NCBI GenBank assembly: GCA_051814705.1
Contig: JBPWQW010000004.1
Location: forward strand, 1 to 64,000
Direction: 5' to 3'
DNA from: Geojedonia sp051814705
Lineage (GTDB): Bacteria; Bacteroidota; Bacteroidia; Flavobacteriales; Flavobacteriaceae
DNA: 64,000 bases
Part shown: positions 8,588 to 17,160 of the stretch, in pieces
How the letters are laid out: each line of letters opens with the position of its first letter
How positions within the stretch are numbered: the first letter of the stretch is position 1
Notes under the pieces: model-generated
Seen by the model: the letters and a program-made list of their open reading frames with translations, nothing else
The model's database searches: none
What the model was told of the DNA's origin: nothing
Made by a program: the position numbers and the translations under genes

Positions 8588-8645
8588 GGTTTAGAGTGTC
8601 ATCTTGATAGGGTGGAAGGCACTTGTTTAAATCCAGTATGACTCA
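8588..8645 (+). pseudogene. Decayed partial copy of tRNA-Val(GAC)
   Basis: These 58 bases align without gaps to the last 58 bases of the tRNA-Val at 8500-8574. Blocks such as TTAGAG, CTTGATAGGGTGG and AATCCAGTATGACTCA correspond to its D arm end, anticodon arm and T arm/acceptor. Many C-to-T and G-to-A changes have destroyed the stems, and the first 17 tRNA bases are missing. It looks like a tRNA fragment left by site-specific integration. Confidence 0.75.
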
Positions 8646-8651
8646 CGTCAA
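8630..8651 (+). repeat. Left copy of the 22-bp island-flanking repeat
   Basis: This 22-bp stretch starts aatccagtatga and ends tcaa. It recurs at 17145-17166 with 20 of 22 identities, in the same orientation. It corresponds to the 3' end of the decayed tRNA-Val copy, which is where integrase attachment sites usually lie. Confidence 0.65.
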
Positions 8652-8656
8652 TCACC

Positions 8657-8686
8657 ATCCCAATGCATTTTGCATCGGGATTTTTT
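8657..8686 (+). terminator. Terminator after the tRNA-Val(GAC) region
   Basis: The stems atccc/gggat and atgca/tgcat (8657-8667 with 8671-8681) are followed by a T-run. It probably ends the tRNA transcript. A similar but weaker hairpin follows the right-hand repeat at 17171. Confidence 0.85.
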
Positions 8687-9082
8687 GTTTTTTTTCAAAG
8701 CGTTTTTTTTCAACTTCTAATATCTTAAAAACTGAATATTGAAACAGCTTTTTATAGTTGTTGAAAATAATCTTATCGAGTAGCTATATTTTTTGTTAAA
8801 TTTAAATTTATTATCTTACAATATTATTCCCCAGATTTACTTCCTTTTCTTATTTGTTTTGAAATAAAGAACTTATTAATTTGAGAAAAGAAAGTTATCG
8901 ACCTATTTAAAAAAACAATTCCCAGTTGCAATTTCTTTAAGTTTATTGAAGCATTAATAGCTTATAAATCTAATGGTATCCATACTCTTATACTATTTAT
9001 AGTTTTAATATGTAGTCTAAATATAGAGGCTCAAGAGGGTTGGGAATTTAGCAAATTTGCTGAATCTAGAGATGCTAAAGGC

Positions 9083-10021
9083 TTGTTATTTACATTAGAA
9101 TGGGGAATAAAAAAATCAGACAATGGATATAATGGTCGAGTCATTTGGAAGTTCACTAACCACACCAAAACTCCCGTTTATTTCGTCACTATTTCTAATA
9201 AAGAGTACACGTTGTCTGATGGAAGAAAAGTATCTCGTTCTGGTGAACAACTAGCTTATGAAGTAAAACCAGGTGAAACAAAGAATGGGAGTTCTCCAGA
9301 CTCTGTTAATGCTACCGAAAATACGGGATTTTGGTCTGATATTAATAACAATCCAGTGGTATGGGTAGAAGCCCAGAAACCAGTAATTCGTTTAGCTGTT
9401 GAGCCCAAGGGACAATCATATGATTGGGATAATATTGGAGGAGAAATTCTTTCAGAGAATGACACAGATTGCAATGTGTTAATCTCCAATCTAGATTCAT
9501 TTGAATGGGGAAAAATAAAAGATTGGAAATTAGACAAGACAAGCGATTTGTTTGATGACGATATAGCAAAGTATATAGCAAAATGGTCTGTTAGGGCAAG
9601 CAAATTTTATAAATTTTATACTCATCCAATAGTCGGAATTTTAAAAGATGTTGCAGAGTCGGATGATATGGGTACACCATTGGATGCTTATAACAAAGCT
9701 CATGAGAATGCTAAATCTTTAACAGCAAGGCTAGAGGAAGATATATCTTTGTTGGTAGGATTAAAGGATGATTTAAAGAGTTTACCGCCAAAATATGCGG
9801 TTCGGATTAAATCGGAAATATTTCATGCAAAAAAGAGAATTAAAGAAAACAGACAACAATTGAGTAAGGAATTAGAAAACGTAAAAATTGGATTACACGG
9901 TATTGAATTAGCGCAAATTTATAAAAAACAAGACTGCAGGCTTAAAAGTCTAAAAAAATATAATGAACAATTTACTATTGGCAATGAAACAATACTAAAA
10001 CTAGCCACACAGATTAATTAA
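9083..10021 (+). CDS. Secreted protein of unknown function, N-terminus frameshifted
   Basis: I do not recognise this protein. The N-terminal half (to about residue 120) looks beta-rich and ends in a WVEAQKPVIRLAVEP region. The C-terminal half is helical (residues 205-312) with charged, coiled-coil-like segments. TTG at 9083 is unlikely to be the true start. The same frame stays open upstream to about 8893 and encodes a signal peptide, TLILFIVLICSLNIEAQ, with no ATG, GTG or TTG. The only good ATG (8973) is one frame off, and one extra base after it would join the two. The gene may therefore be a recent frameshift mutant, or the read may contain an error. It lies 16 bases before the TPR gene, so the two look co-transcribed. 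Confidence 0.6.
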   Translation: MLFTLEWGIKKSDNGYNGRVIWKFTNHTKTPVYFVTISNKEYTLSDGRKVSRSGEQLAYEVKPGETKNGSSPDSVNATENTGFWSDINNNPVVWVEAQKPVIRLAVEPKGQSYDWDNIGGEILSENDTDCNVLISNLDSFEWGKIKDWKLDKTSDLFDDDIAKYIAKWSVRASKFYKFYTHPIVGILKDVAESDDMGTPLDAYNKAHENAKSLTARLEEDISLLVGLKDDLKSLPPKYAVRIKSEIFHAKKRIKENRQQLSKELENVKIGLHGIELAQIYKKQDCRLKSLKKYNEQFTIGNETILKLATQIN

Positions 10022-10037
10022 TATTTGATGAACAATT

Positions 10038-13000
10038 ATGAAAACATTAAACCATATAATTATAACTCTTATTTGCTTTACAACATTAACTTATGCCCAA
10101 AGTGGTGTTCATACACAAAGTTTTAGCGGTGAATTAAATGGAGCAAATATTGCAGGAATTATTAAATACAAGCCAGATTGTTATTTAGGGAATCCATATA
10201 TATCCGTTGCGATAGGCAATGTAAAAATTGTATCCTATCATTATCAGGGTAAATCTTACTCTGGAAAAGCAATCCCTAATTATTCATTTCCTTTGCAAGT
10301 TAAAGATGGCTATTTGATGATAGAATCAACATTTAGGTATGGTAGTAAATCATCCATTTATGCTAGTCCAGTGCATTTCACCATTAATTCAGGCATTGAC
10401 AGTGATAAATTTATTCAAGCTTTTACAGGTGAACAATACTTTGGGGGTTTTACCAATCCATTGAAAGTTTTTCTTAAATCTCATGGTATAGATAAGTGTA
10501 GTGATGATTGGGGACGAAATTTGGGAAATATTATAAGTTTATCTATTACAGGTGGTGGATTAGATGGTGTTGACCGAGAATTGGAAAATGCTATTAAGAA
10601 ATTACTTAAAGATAATAAAGTTAAAGAATTATTAAGAGATGCCAACTCACAATTTTCCGCATCAAATTATGATGCTGCAGAAGGGCTTTATCGTGATGTA
10701 TTAAGAGAAGATTTTAATAATCAAGAAGCAAAAAATAAGTTAGAAGAAATAAAAGAAATAAAGAAAAATGCCAAACTAGAAAATGAATTTAATGCATTTA
10801 TTGAATCTGGCGACAATTATGCACAACAGGAAGATTATAGCAATGCTATAGATCAATACAAAAGAGCATTAAGTACAGGATTTAATAATAGCGAAGCCCA
10901 AAGAAAAATAGATAATGCCAAAGATGCGGAAGAAGCCAGAATAGAGAATTTAAAAATAGAAAAAGAGAAAGCAGAAGCTAATAAACAGGCCGAAACATTA
11001 AAAAAAGAAGAAGATGATAAATTAAAGGAAGCTGAAAATAAATTAGATAATGCAAGAACACATATAAACCAGGGAGATACATATTCAAGTAATAAACAAT
11101 ATAAAGAGGCGATACGTGAATATAAAAAAGCATTAGAATTAGATCCTGAAAATGCTACATTAAAGGCTCATATTAATAACATAGAAACACAACTTAATAA
11201 GATAGAAAGCGATAAAGTTGCTAACGAAAGGAGACAAGAAGAAGCACAAATTGAAGCACAGAAAGACGCCCAAATAGATCGTGATAGATTGAAAGCACAG
11301 CAAGAAGATTTTGATAATCAAATAAAAGCTGCCGAATATGTAGGTGAGTATTTAACCTCATCTTTAGATATAATTATTCAGCAAGACGCCTCTTACAGTA
11401 ATTATAAAAGGAATATAGAATCTGTTACAAGAATTAAACAATCAGACGATCCTTACCAAGTAATTAGTGATTTTAATTCAAAATTAGCTGAATTAGAAAG
11501 ATTAAGCGTACAACGACATAACCAACGAATTAAAGAAATTAATGCTTCTTATGCCCAACAGAGTACGTATAATACGACAGCAATGGAACAGGCTGGAACT
11601 GATATTGGGACAATGATTGTGAAAATGAGTCTGCCAAAGCAAATTGAAAAAGAAAAGGCTGCTGCAAAGGAAAAATTAGAAGACCAAAAAAGAACAATGC
11701 TGTCTAAAATAAAAGACAAACGAATAAAGGAATTTGAGAGCAATAAAAATAGTTATAATAAACGAGCTGCGTCAGAAATAGATATTAATAATGAAGAGTA
11801 TTATAATGAAATGGCAGAATATTACCAATGCAAAATGGATAAATCAGAATCTAGATTTTCTATCGATCATACAGATTGGGTAAATCCAGATTGCGATGAG
11901 GTTAAGAGCAATTATTCTCAAACTAGTGATACTCCAACAGGTAGAGAACTCTATTTAGCATCATTAAGGAAGTTTAAGAATGCTAATAAATACTATCAAA
12001 GCGCTAGCAAGAGTTTTGTTGAAATGGCAATTAAAGAAAGCCCTAAAGTAGCAGATTATTATTTTCATCGCGCAAAATTTGAAGAGGTAGGAACCATAAA
12101 TCATATTGCACTTATGAATAAAACGCTTGAATTAGATCCAAAAAATCTTCGAGCTAAAGATTATTTAGAATTTAGTATTGCTGAAAAAAAGAGATTTGAT
12201 GAAACCGCTTATTTTGACAGTAATTGGAAAGTAACAAAGCGTAACCAAGCAACTTATTATAGACCCCTTGTTGGTAAAGTAGAAAATTTATTCCATATCA
12301 AAGACTATTATGCTTCCAATGATCAATTACAAATGGAAGGATATGCGAGCATGTTCGAAGAAAATACTACTGCGACTTTTGTGGGTAAGGTATCTTACTA
12401 TTTCGAGTCAGGAAAAATTGATAATGAAGTATTTTATGATAATGGCCTTTTAAAGCAAAGGATAGATTATAATAAAAATGGGAAAGCGAAGATAGAATTT
12501 TATGAAGGAAGAAATAATTCGGTTTTTTCAAATGGAAATTATGGGGATATCGTAGAGGTTAATTATTCTGAAAGCGGATTTATAAAGTACTTGAAATGGA
12601 ACTATACGGGATCTCATAAGAAAAAGAATTATAAGTTTTACAGCTTTGCTTGCGATGACAATGGTACGTTACTATTTAGAGATGTATATAACGATAATGG
12701 CAAGTTAAAGGATAAAATAGTAGCAGATAATATTACTGCAATTCATAGGGCATCACAATCTTATATCAGTGCCAAAGAATATAGTGATGCTATTAAATTA
12801 TTAGAACATGGAATCACATTATTTCCTGAAGATGCTATAATGTATTATTATTTAGGAATTGCCAAGGGTAATAACGAAGGTATATTGTCTTCAATAAATA
12901 GTACCATTAGTAAGAAAATTAACGTTACTATTTCTAGTAAAATGAGCAAGAATAATGAAGAAGCCATTGCTAATTTTGATAACGGAATACGTTATGCAAA

Positions 13001-13493
13001 AAATGATCCAGATTTATTGGTGCGATTACATGAAGAACTTGGGAATTTATATTTTAAGGTTAATGATTTTAACAAATCTGAACAAGCATTTAATAATGGA
13101 TTAGATATAAATCCTCAAGATGCATCTTTGCTTAATAGTTATAGTCTTTCGTTAGCAAAAAGAGTGCAAAGATTGGATGAAGCAGAACAAATGATAAATC
13201 TTTGTAATGAGGTAAGTCCTAATCAAAGTGAGTTTCAAGATACGTTTGCTTGGGTGTTGTACAAGCAAGGGAAGTATGGCGAGGCAATTAATTGGATAAA
13301 TAAGGCAATCAATAATGGTGGCCAGAATGTTGCCATTGTTTGGGAACACAAAGGAGATACTACATATAAGCTTGGTGATAAGGATGGTGCTATTGGCTTC
13401 TGGAAAACTGCTAAATCGTTAAGTAAAGGCGATGGAGGAGAGGTGTCAGATTTTCTGAATCAAAAAATAAAAAAGAAAATACTTATTGAATAA
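10038..13493 (+). CDS. Large secreted TPR/MORN-like repeat protein
   Basis: This protein of 1151 residues has a signal peptide (about 1-20, ending TLTYAQ). A unique beta-rich N-terminal domain runs to about residue 170. TPR units follow at about 200-290 and 340-375 (KQYKEAIREYKKALELDPEN). Lys/Glu/Gln-rich coiled coil covers about 395-435 and 525-570. More TPR lies near 650-720. YwqK-like MORN repeats (YFESGKIDNEVFYDNGLLKQ) lie near 790-850, and a final TPR block at about 905-1140. It probably acts as a scaffold in the periplasm or at the cell surface; no enzyme motif is seen. A hairpin terminator follows. Confidence 0.7.
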   Translation: MKTLNHIIITLICFTTLTYAQSGVHTQSFSGELNGANIAGIIKYKPDCYLGNPYISVAIGNVKIVSYHYQGKSYSGKAIPNYSFPLQVKDGYLMIESTFRYGSKSSIYASPVHFTINSGIDSDKFIQAFTGEQYFGGFTNPLKVFLKSHGIDKCSDDWGRNLGNIISLSITGGGLDGVDRELENAIKKLLKDNKVKELLRDANSQFSASNYDAAEGLYRDVLREDFNNQEAKNKLEEIKEIKKNAKLENEFNAFIESGDNYAQQEDYSNAIDQYKRALSTGFNNSEAQRKIDNAKDAEEARIENLKIEKEKAEANKQAETLKKEEDDKLKEAENKLDNARTHINQGDTYSSNKQYKEAIREYKKALELDPENATLKAHINNIETQLNKIESDKVANERRQEEAQIEAQKDAQIDRDRLKAQQEDFDNQIKAAEYVGEYLTSSLDIIIQQDASYSNYKRNIESVTRIKQSDDPYQVISDFNSKLAELERLSVQRHNQRIKEINASYAQQSTYNTTAMEQAGTDIGTMIVKMSLPKQIEKEKAAAKEKLEDQKRTMLSKIKDKRIKEFESNKNSYNKRAASEIDINNEEYYNEMAEYYQCKMDKSESRFSIDHTDWVNPDCDEVKSNYSQTSDTPTGRELYLASLRKFKNANKYYQSASKSFVEMAIKESPKVADYYFHRAKFEEVGTINHIALMNKTLELDPKNLRAKDYLEFSIAEKKRFDETAYFDSNWKVTKRNQATYYRPLVGKVENLFHIKDYYASNDQLQMEGYASMFEENTTATFVGKVSYYFESGKIDNEVFYDNGLLKQRIDYNKNGKAKIEFYEGRNNSVFSNGNYGDIVEVNYSESGFIKYLKWNYTGSHKKKNYKFYSFACDDNGTLLFRDVYNDNGKLKDKIVADNITAIHRASQSYISAKEYSDAIKLLEHGITLFPEDAIMYYYLGIAKGNNEGILSSINSTISKKINVTISSKMSKNNEEAIANFDNGIRYAKNDPDLLVRLHEELGNLYFKVNDFNKSEQAFNNGLDINPQDASLLNSYSLSLAKRVQRLDEAEQMINLCNEVSPNQSEFQDTFAWVLYKQGKYGEAINWINKAINNGGQNVAIVWEHKGDTTYKLGDKDGAIGFWKTAKSLSKGDGGEVSDFLNQKIKKKILIE

Positions 13494-13520
13494 ATCAGGT
13501 AATCTGGTTCAGATTAATAC

Positions 13521-13551
13521 AAAAACCTATGGCATTTACCTAGGTTTTTTT
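13521..13551 (+). terminator. Terminator of the secreted-pair operon
   Basis: The stem aaaaccta/taggtttt around an 11-base loop ends in a run of T. It lies 28 bases after the TPR gene. Confidence 0.8.
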
Positions 13552-13585
13552 AATTTGAACCCGAAGTACTTAATAAAGGCGATAC

Positions 13586-14089
13586 ATGAAATATTATACG
13601 GTAACAGTGAAGCAACAAGGAACAATCGTTTTTGTTCAGGGTAATTCATCCTCTTTTAGAGTTTTTAAGGAGGTTATGAATTCTAAAACGATCTCCCAAA
13701 CTAAAATTGCGATCAATTTACCAGGTCACGGCGCTAACCATGACGAATTTTTAAACGATGAAGATTTTTCGGTTATTAATTATCGCAAGAAATTGATACA
13801 GTTTATTAATGCTATTGACGATGAGGTCTTGTTGGCAGGTAATTCGCTTGGAGGTCACTTAGTGATTGAAATCGCCAAGGATATAGAACGCTTAAAGGGG
13901 CTTGTTATTTTTACACCACCACCGAATTTACAGACCAGTTTAAGCGCCTTAACGCTGTTTCAAAAGAAGATTGTGGTAACCCCCCCCCCCCCCCCCAAGC
14001 CCGTAATAAACGTTAAAATGATTGATTTGAATAGGCAAACTTTACCGCTTTATAAAAGATTAGATGATAAAAACAAAGAAGTCCTGTGA
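13586..14089 (+). pseudogene. Truncated alpha/beta-hydrolase with a C17 tract
   Basis: The first 130 residues are the front of an alpha/beta-hydrolase. They include TIVFVQGNSSS (oxyanion strand), INLPGHGANHDE, and the nucleophile elbow LLAGNSLGGHLV with Ser at the centre. The frame then enters 17 consecutive C, read as a run of Pro, and ends after 30 unrelated residues. The cap domain and the catalytic Asp and His are missing, and normal length is about 250 or more. In the other two frames translation stops within six codons of the tract. It is either a deletion remnant or, less likely, a phase-variable gene. It lies convergent to the RES operon, 13 bases away. Confidence 0.6.
13980..13996 (+). 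repeat. Homopolymer tract of 17 C
   Basis: Seventeen C in a row is very unlikely by chance in a genome this poor in G and C. It sits inside the hydrolase reading frame, where slippage would switch the C-terminus. Confidence 0.95.
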
Positions 14090-14102
14090 ATTTTAAACAT
14101 TT

Positions 14103-15128
14103 TTACTTTTCCACTTCTCTAGATTCTATTTCTATTTTTGTAACCTCATAAATTTTAACACTAATGCATTCTAGTTTTACATCATCAAAAAACACTATGT
14201 TTATTCCTTTTTCGTGTAAAGAACTTCCAAATTCAACACCGTCATAACCCAAATGCTTTATATATTCACATAAATATTGAGTAGATAGATAATCCAATTC
14301 ATTATCATGCCTTCTAAGGGGTTTAGATAATTCCTTTTCGAGCAAATCAATAAACGGTTTATTTTTTAAATATTCTTCAATTGAATAGCCTTCAACAAAA
14401 GGGCTTATTTGAAAAGATGGTCTTAAACTTATAACTTTTATGTTTTCTAATAATTTGAATTCACCGATAGATACGAAATCTAGAAAAGTGGCTCTAGCTT
14501 CATATAGTGTGGTTTCAATAGACTGAGAAACATATAAATATGAAATCCCAGTAGGGTTTGCCCTGCCAGATTTAGCGTTTTTATGTGGTGGTTTACCCAT
14601 TTTGTCAATTGAATACCCATTTTCGTCAGTAGAAATTCGAGAACGATAAAAAATTTTACCTTTTGAATAAGGTCTTACAGGGAAAGTTCGTTTTATAGAT
14701 TCTAAATCAATTGAATTCTTATTAAAAAAACGATTTTCTTTTTTTATTTCATCTTTAAATTTATTCCAAGTATCTATTAGTAAGTTAGATTCTTCCGAAT
14801 TAATTGAAATGCTAATTTTATTATCAAATAACTCTGTGTATTGTTCGTCTAATCCTTCTACAATTTTAAGAAGTAATTCTTTTGATTTTTTTGTGTCTTC
14901 AATATTGAAAATGTTCCAATCTTTTTGGATTGCTGATACAATATCTAATCCGTTTTTATCAATAGAATAAAGCTCTAATAACAATATGAACTGTTCTTGT
15001 AATTCCTGTGTATTAACTATAGGGGCACCTTCTTTTTCGCAAAAATCACATTGTTCATTCGAGTTTGAGTTTGAATAAATGAACCCTTTTAATTCATTGT
15101 CTGAAAAACAATCTGAACAACAATTCAT
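14103..15128 (-). CDS. RES-domain protein with N-terminal zinc ribbon
   Basis: This is a 341-residue protein. Residues 4-30 carry CxxC...CxxC (Cys4, Cys7, Cys27, Cys30), a likely zinc ribbon. Residues 45-130 are helical, possibly a HEPN/RES N-terminal domain. Residues 155-320 are the RES domain, with FYRSR (Arg162), GRANPTGISYLYVS (188-201), TTLYEAR (Glu210), DYLSTQY (Ser282) and GYDGVEFGSS. Characterised RES toxins, such as the MbcT type, degrade NAD+. The usual Xre-like antitoxin is absent here. The ATG overlaps the stop of the sce7725-type gene by one base, so it is the third gene of a tight operon. Toxic activity is inferred from the family. Confidence 0.8.
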   Translation of the reverse strand: MNCCSDCFSDNELKGFIYSNSNSNEQCDFCEKEGAPIVNTQELQEQFILLLELYSIDKNGLDIVSAIQKDWNIFNIEDTKKSKELLLKIVEGLDEQYTELFDNKISISINSEESNLLIDTWNKFKDEIKKENRFFNKNSIDLESIKRTFPVRPYSKGKIFYRSRISTDENGYSIDKMGKPPHKNAKSGRANPTGISYLYVSQSIETTLYEARATFLDFVSIGEFKLLENIKVISLRPSFQISPFVEGYSIEEYLKNKPFIDLLEKELSKPLRRHDNELDYLSTQYLCEYIKHLGYDGVEFGSSLHEKGINIVFFDDVKLECISVKIYEVTKIEIESREVEK

Positions 15129-16078
15129 TATTCTGCGAAATAATTATTTACTAATTCAATATGATTTAAAATAGAAAGTTTTTTTACCGTTCCAAGACCA
15201 GGATATTTACCTTCCTCATATAACTTCCTGAATTCATTCGATGCGTTTGTATTAATTTCATTACTATTAATAAATGGTATTAATTTGACTAACGCCTCTT
15301 CAAATTTCCCAGCAACATCCGATGTATCTTCGTTGGAATCAGAAACAAAATGATGGATTCTAAAAACATCAAATTCAGAAAGATAAGTTAAGTGGATAGC
15401 TACCGCATAAGGAGAATAGCCCTTATCTGAATAGTCCTGTCCTATAGTGAGTAAATCCGAATAACCTTGATATCCTTCTTCTGAAAAATACAAATGTTCT
15501 TCACTAAAAAACTCATCATCTTCCGAAGCGTAATCTTTATTTCTAATTTGTTTATTATACGGATCAGATAATGAAACCAAATTATCACATAACCTTCTTA
15601 TAGCTCTTAAAATTGTTCTTCTATCTCTAATTTTACTACCTATTAAAATATATTTTATGTTATGTTGTTCAATAAAAATTTTTAAAGTTTCAAATTTATC
15701 TTCATGGATGGATGCCAAAATAATAATAATTGGTAGTTCAGACAACTCTAGTTCAATAAGTTTTTGTCTTATATGATTTAAATCAGTATTGTAATGAACT
15801 AAAATTCCTAATTGAAAATTTTCATAGGCAAGAGAAGGGAGTAAATTTGAACACACATAATTAATATTTTCCTTTATATCTCCAACATTAGGATTAATTA
15901 TAATTGTGAAATTCACGTTTTCCTTCTGCAGAATATCGATAGTCGATTTATAGGTAGACGTTTTTTTCTTAACTGGTTCTATAATTGGATTTATTTTATT
16001 GCCTTTAGCTATAACTTTGGCAATTTCTCGCAAAGCAATTAATTCAAATTGCTTTCCTCTTAAAAAAGGAAAATACAT
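15128..16078 (-). CDS. sce7725 family protein
   Basis: This 316-residue protein has no signal peptide or membrane helix. It starts MYFPFLRGKQFELIALREIA, the start I associate with the sce7725 family and with phage-type beta-family proteins (YVPLLKGK...). An alternation of strands and helices (TIIINPN, LGILVHYN, PIIIILAS, KYILIGS, about residues 55-155) suggests a TIM-barrel-like or Rossmann-like core. A charged middle follows, rich in acidic residues (about 190-215). No catalytic motif is certain. It sits 2 bases after the sce7726-type gene and 1 base overlapping the RES gene. Confidence 0.7.
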   Translation of the reverse strand: MYFPFLRGKQFELIALREIAKVIAKGNKINPIIEPVKKKTSTYKSTIDILQKENVNFTIIINPNVGDIKENINYVCSNLLPSLAYENFQLGILVHYNTDLNHIRQKLIELELSELPIIIILASIHEDKFETLKIFIEQHNIKYILIGSKIRDRRTILRAIRRLCDNLVSLSDPYNKQIRNKDYASEDDEFFSEEHLYFSEEGYQGYSDLLTIGQDYSDKGYSPYAVAIHLTYLSEFDVFRIHHFVSDSNEDTSDVAGKFEEALVKLIPFINSNEINTNASNEFRKLYEEGKYPGLGTVKKLSILNHIELVNNYFAE

Positions 16079-16080
16079 AA

Positions 16081-16968
16081 CTATAGATTTTTATTTAGAA
16101 ATAAATTTATCTTTTCTAAATCCCTTTTCTTAAAATTTGAACTAATTGTAATATGTTTTAAAAAAGCAGGAATTTCCGTTGAAGATAATATTTTTTTTTC
16201 ATTTAAACTCCTATTCTTTAAGTGGTAAAACATTAAATCATGAAACTCTCTTTCGTTAATTTCTAAAGCCATATTAAAACATTCCTTAAAAAACTTTGTA
16301 TTTGGCACATTAGGTAAATAGCCAAAATACTTTTTCACTAATTTTGAATACTCACTCTTTCTTAAACATTTAAACATATATGAAACGTCTAAATATCTAT
16401 CATCTGCACACGGTTTTATTTTCTCTTTTAGTGTGTTTCTTTTTGTCAACACTAATAATCCAATATTAGTCAAATTATGCTTTGAAAGAAATGATTCGTA
16501 TTTATTTTCAACAGTGTGGTGGGTTACAATAGTTACATTCAAAAATGATTTCCTATACTCAATGATTTGAGAAAGAAGTCTCTCTGGAGAATCATATTCC
16601 GTTTTTATTTCATAAACAATTGATGTTCCGTTTAGCATTACCAAATCGGCTATTGACTTACCTATCCTAAATTCATTTAAAATTGTTGTTGTATTTAGGC
16701 TATGTTTCCCTAATAATATTTTATTTACAATTTCATTTTTATAAACAAACTCATTTCTATAATTCATTAACATTGAATTATATAAGTCTACAAAAAAATC
16801 TTTGTACGAAAATATATTTGAGTTTAAATTATGGGATAAGTATTTAGATGCTTTTTTACTAACTGCCTCAAAATTCTCTTCTTTTGCTATTCTCTTAAAT
16901 ACAGAATTACTTAAAACAGGTGATATAGTTTTTATAAAATTTGGATATGTAGCTGGTGTAACTTGCAT
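16081..16968 (-). CDS. sce7726 family protein, PD-(D/E)XK nuclease-like
   Basis: This is the first gene of the minus-strand operon. Counting from the TTG at 16983, the nuclease-like core shows Glu104 (NEFRIGKSIADLVM), Asp113, the pair Glu125-x-Lys127 (YEIKTEYDSP) and Gln139 (SQIIEYR). This is the order of motifs I-IV in PD-(D/E)XK enzymes and in the sce7726 family. The family is usually found beside sce7725; its activity is unproven to my knowledge. TTG 16983 and ATG 16968 are both in frame. I prefer ATG (295 residues), which leaves a leader of about 30 bases after the -7 box at 17002. Confidence 0.75.
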   Translation of the reverse strand: MQVTPATYPNFIKTISPVLSNSVFKRIAKEENFEAVSKKASKYLSHNLNSNIFSYKDFFVDLYNSMLMNYRNEFVYKNEIVNKILLGKHSLNTTTILNEFRIGKSIADLVMLNGTSIVYEIKTEYDSPERLLSQIIEYRKSFLNVTIVTHHTVENKYESFLSKHNLTNIGLLVLTKRNTLKEKIKPCADDRYLDVSYMFKCLRKSEYSKLVKKYFGYLPNVPNTKFFKECFNMALEINEREFHDLMFYHLKNRSLNEKKILSSTEIPAFLKHITISSNFKKRDLEKINLFLNKNL

Positions 16969-17001
16969 CTTTGTAATCTTCAATAGTTACTTTAAGAACG
17001 A

Positions 17002-17009
17002 CAAAACTA
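17002..17009 (-). promoter_or_regulatory. Predicted -7 box of the sce7726-sce7725-RES operon
   Basis: The minus strand reads TAGTTTTG, a match to TAnnTTTG, 34 bases upstream of the ATG at 16968. No clear -33 TTTG is seen. No operator-like palindrome is obvious. Confidence 0.5.
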
Positions 17010-17135
17010 ATACAATTATTTAAAGTTAATCATTTTAAAATAATCTTATCACATTTATCTTAAAAAAAACGTCCCCTCATTCATCCCCTGTTAGATAAAT
17101 TGTTTTATAACCATAACATATACAGTATGTTAATA

Positions 17136-17160
17136 TCATTGGTGAATCCAGTATGACCCA
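17136..17160 (+). pseudogene. tRNA-Val 3'-end remnant
   Basis: tcattggt followed by gaatccagtatgaccca matches the T arm and acceptor 3' strand of tRNA-Val(GAC) at 8549-8574, with a 2-base gap. It matches the decayed copy at 8588-8645 even better in its last half. No 5' tRNA part precedes it, so it is a fragment and not a gene. Confidence 0.65.

Larger units (their letters stand above)
8652..17144. mobile_element. Putative genomic island at tRNA-Val
   Basis: This 8.5-kb segment lies between the two tRNA-derived direct repeats. Its genes (secreted pair, truncated hydrolase, sce7726-sce7725-RES operon) are accessory in type and by eye more AT-rich than the flanking core genes. Known core synteny (folC and tRNA on the left, murF-gldJ on the right) resumes outside. 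No integrase, transposase or relaxase is visible inside, so if it was mobile it is now decayed or was moved in trans. The boundaries are inferred from the repeats. Confidence 0.55.

Noticed and set aside
8652..17144. Insertion sequence or integrase inside the island.
   Set aside because: No transposase, tyrosine recombinase or relaxase motif was seen in any of the island reading frames.
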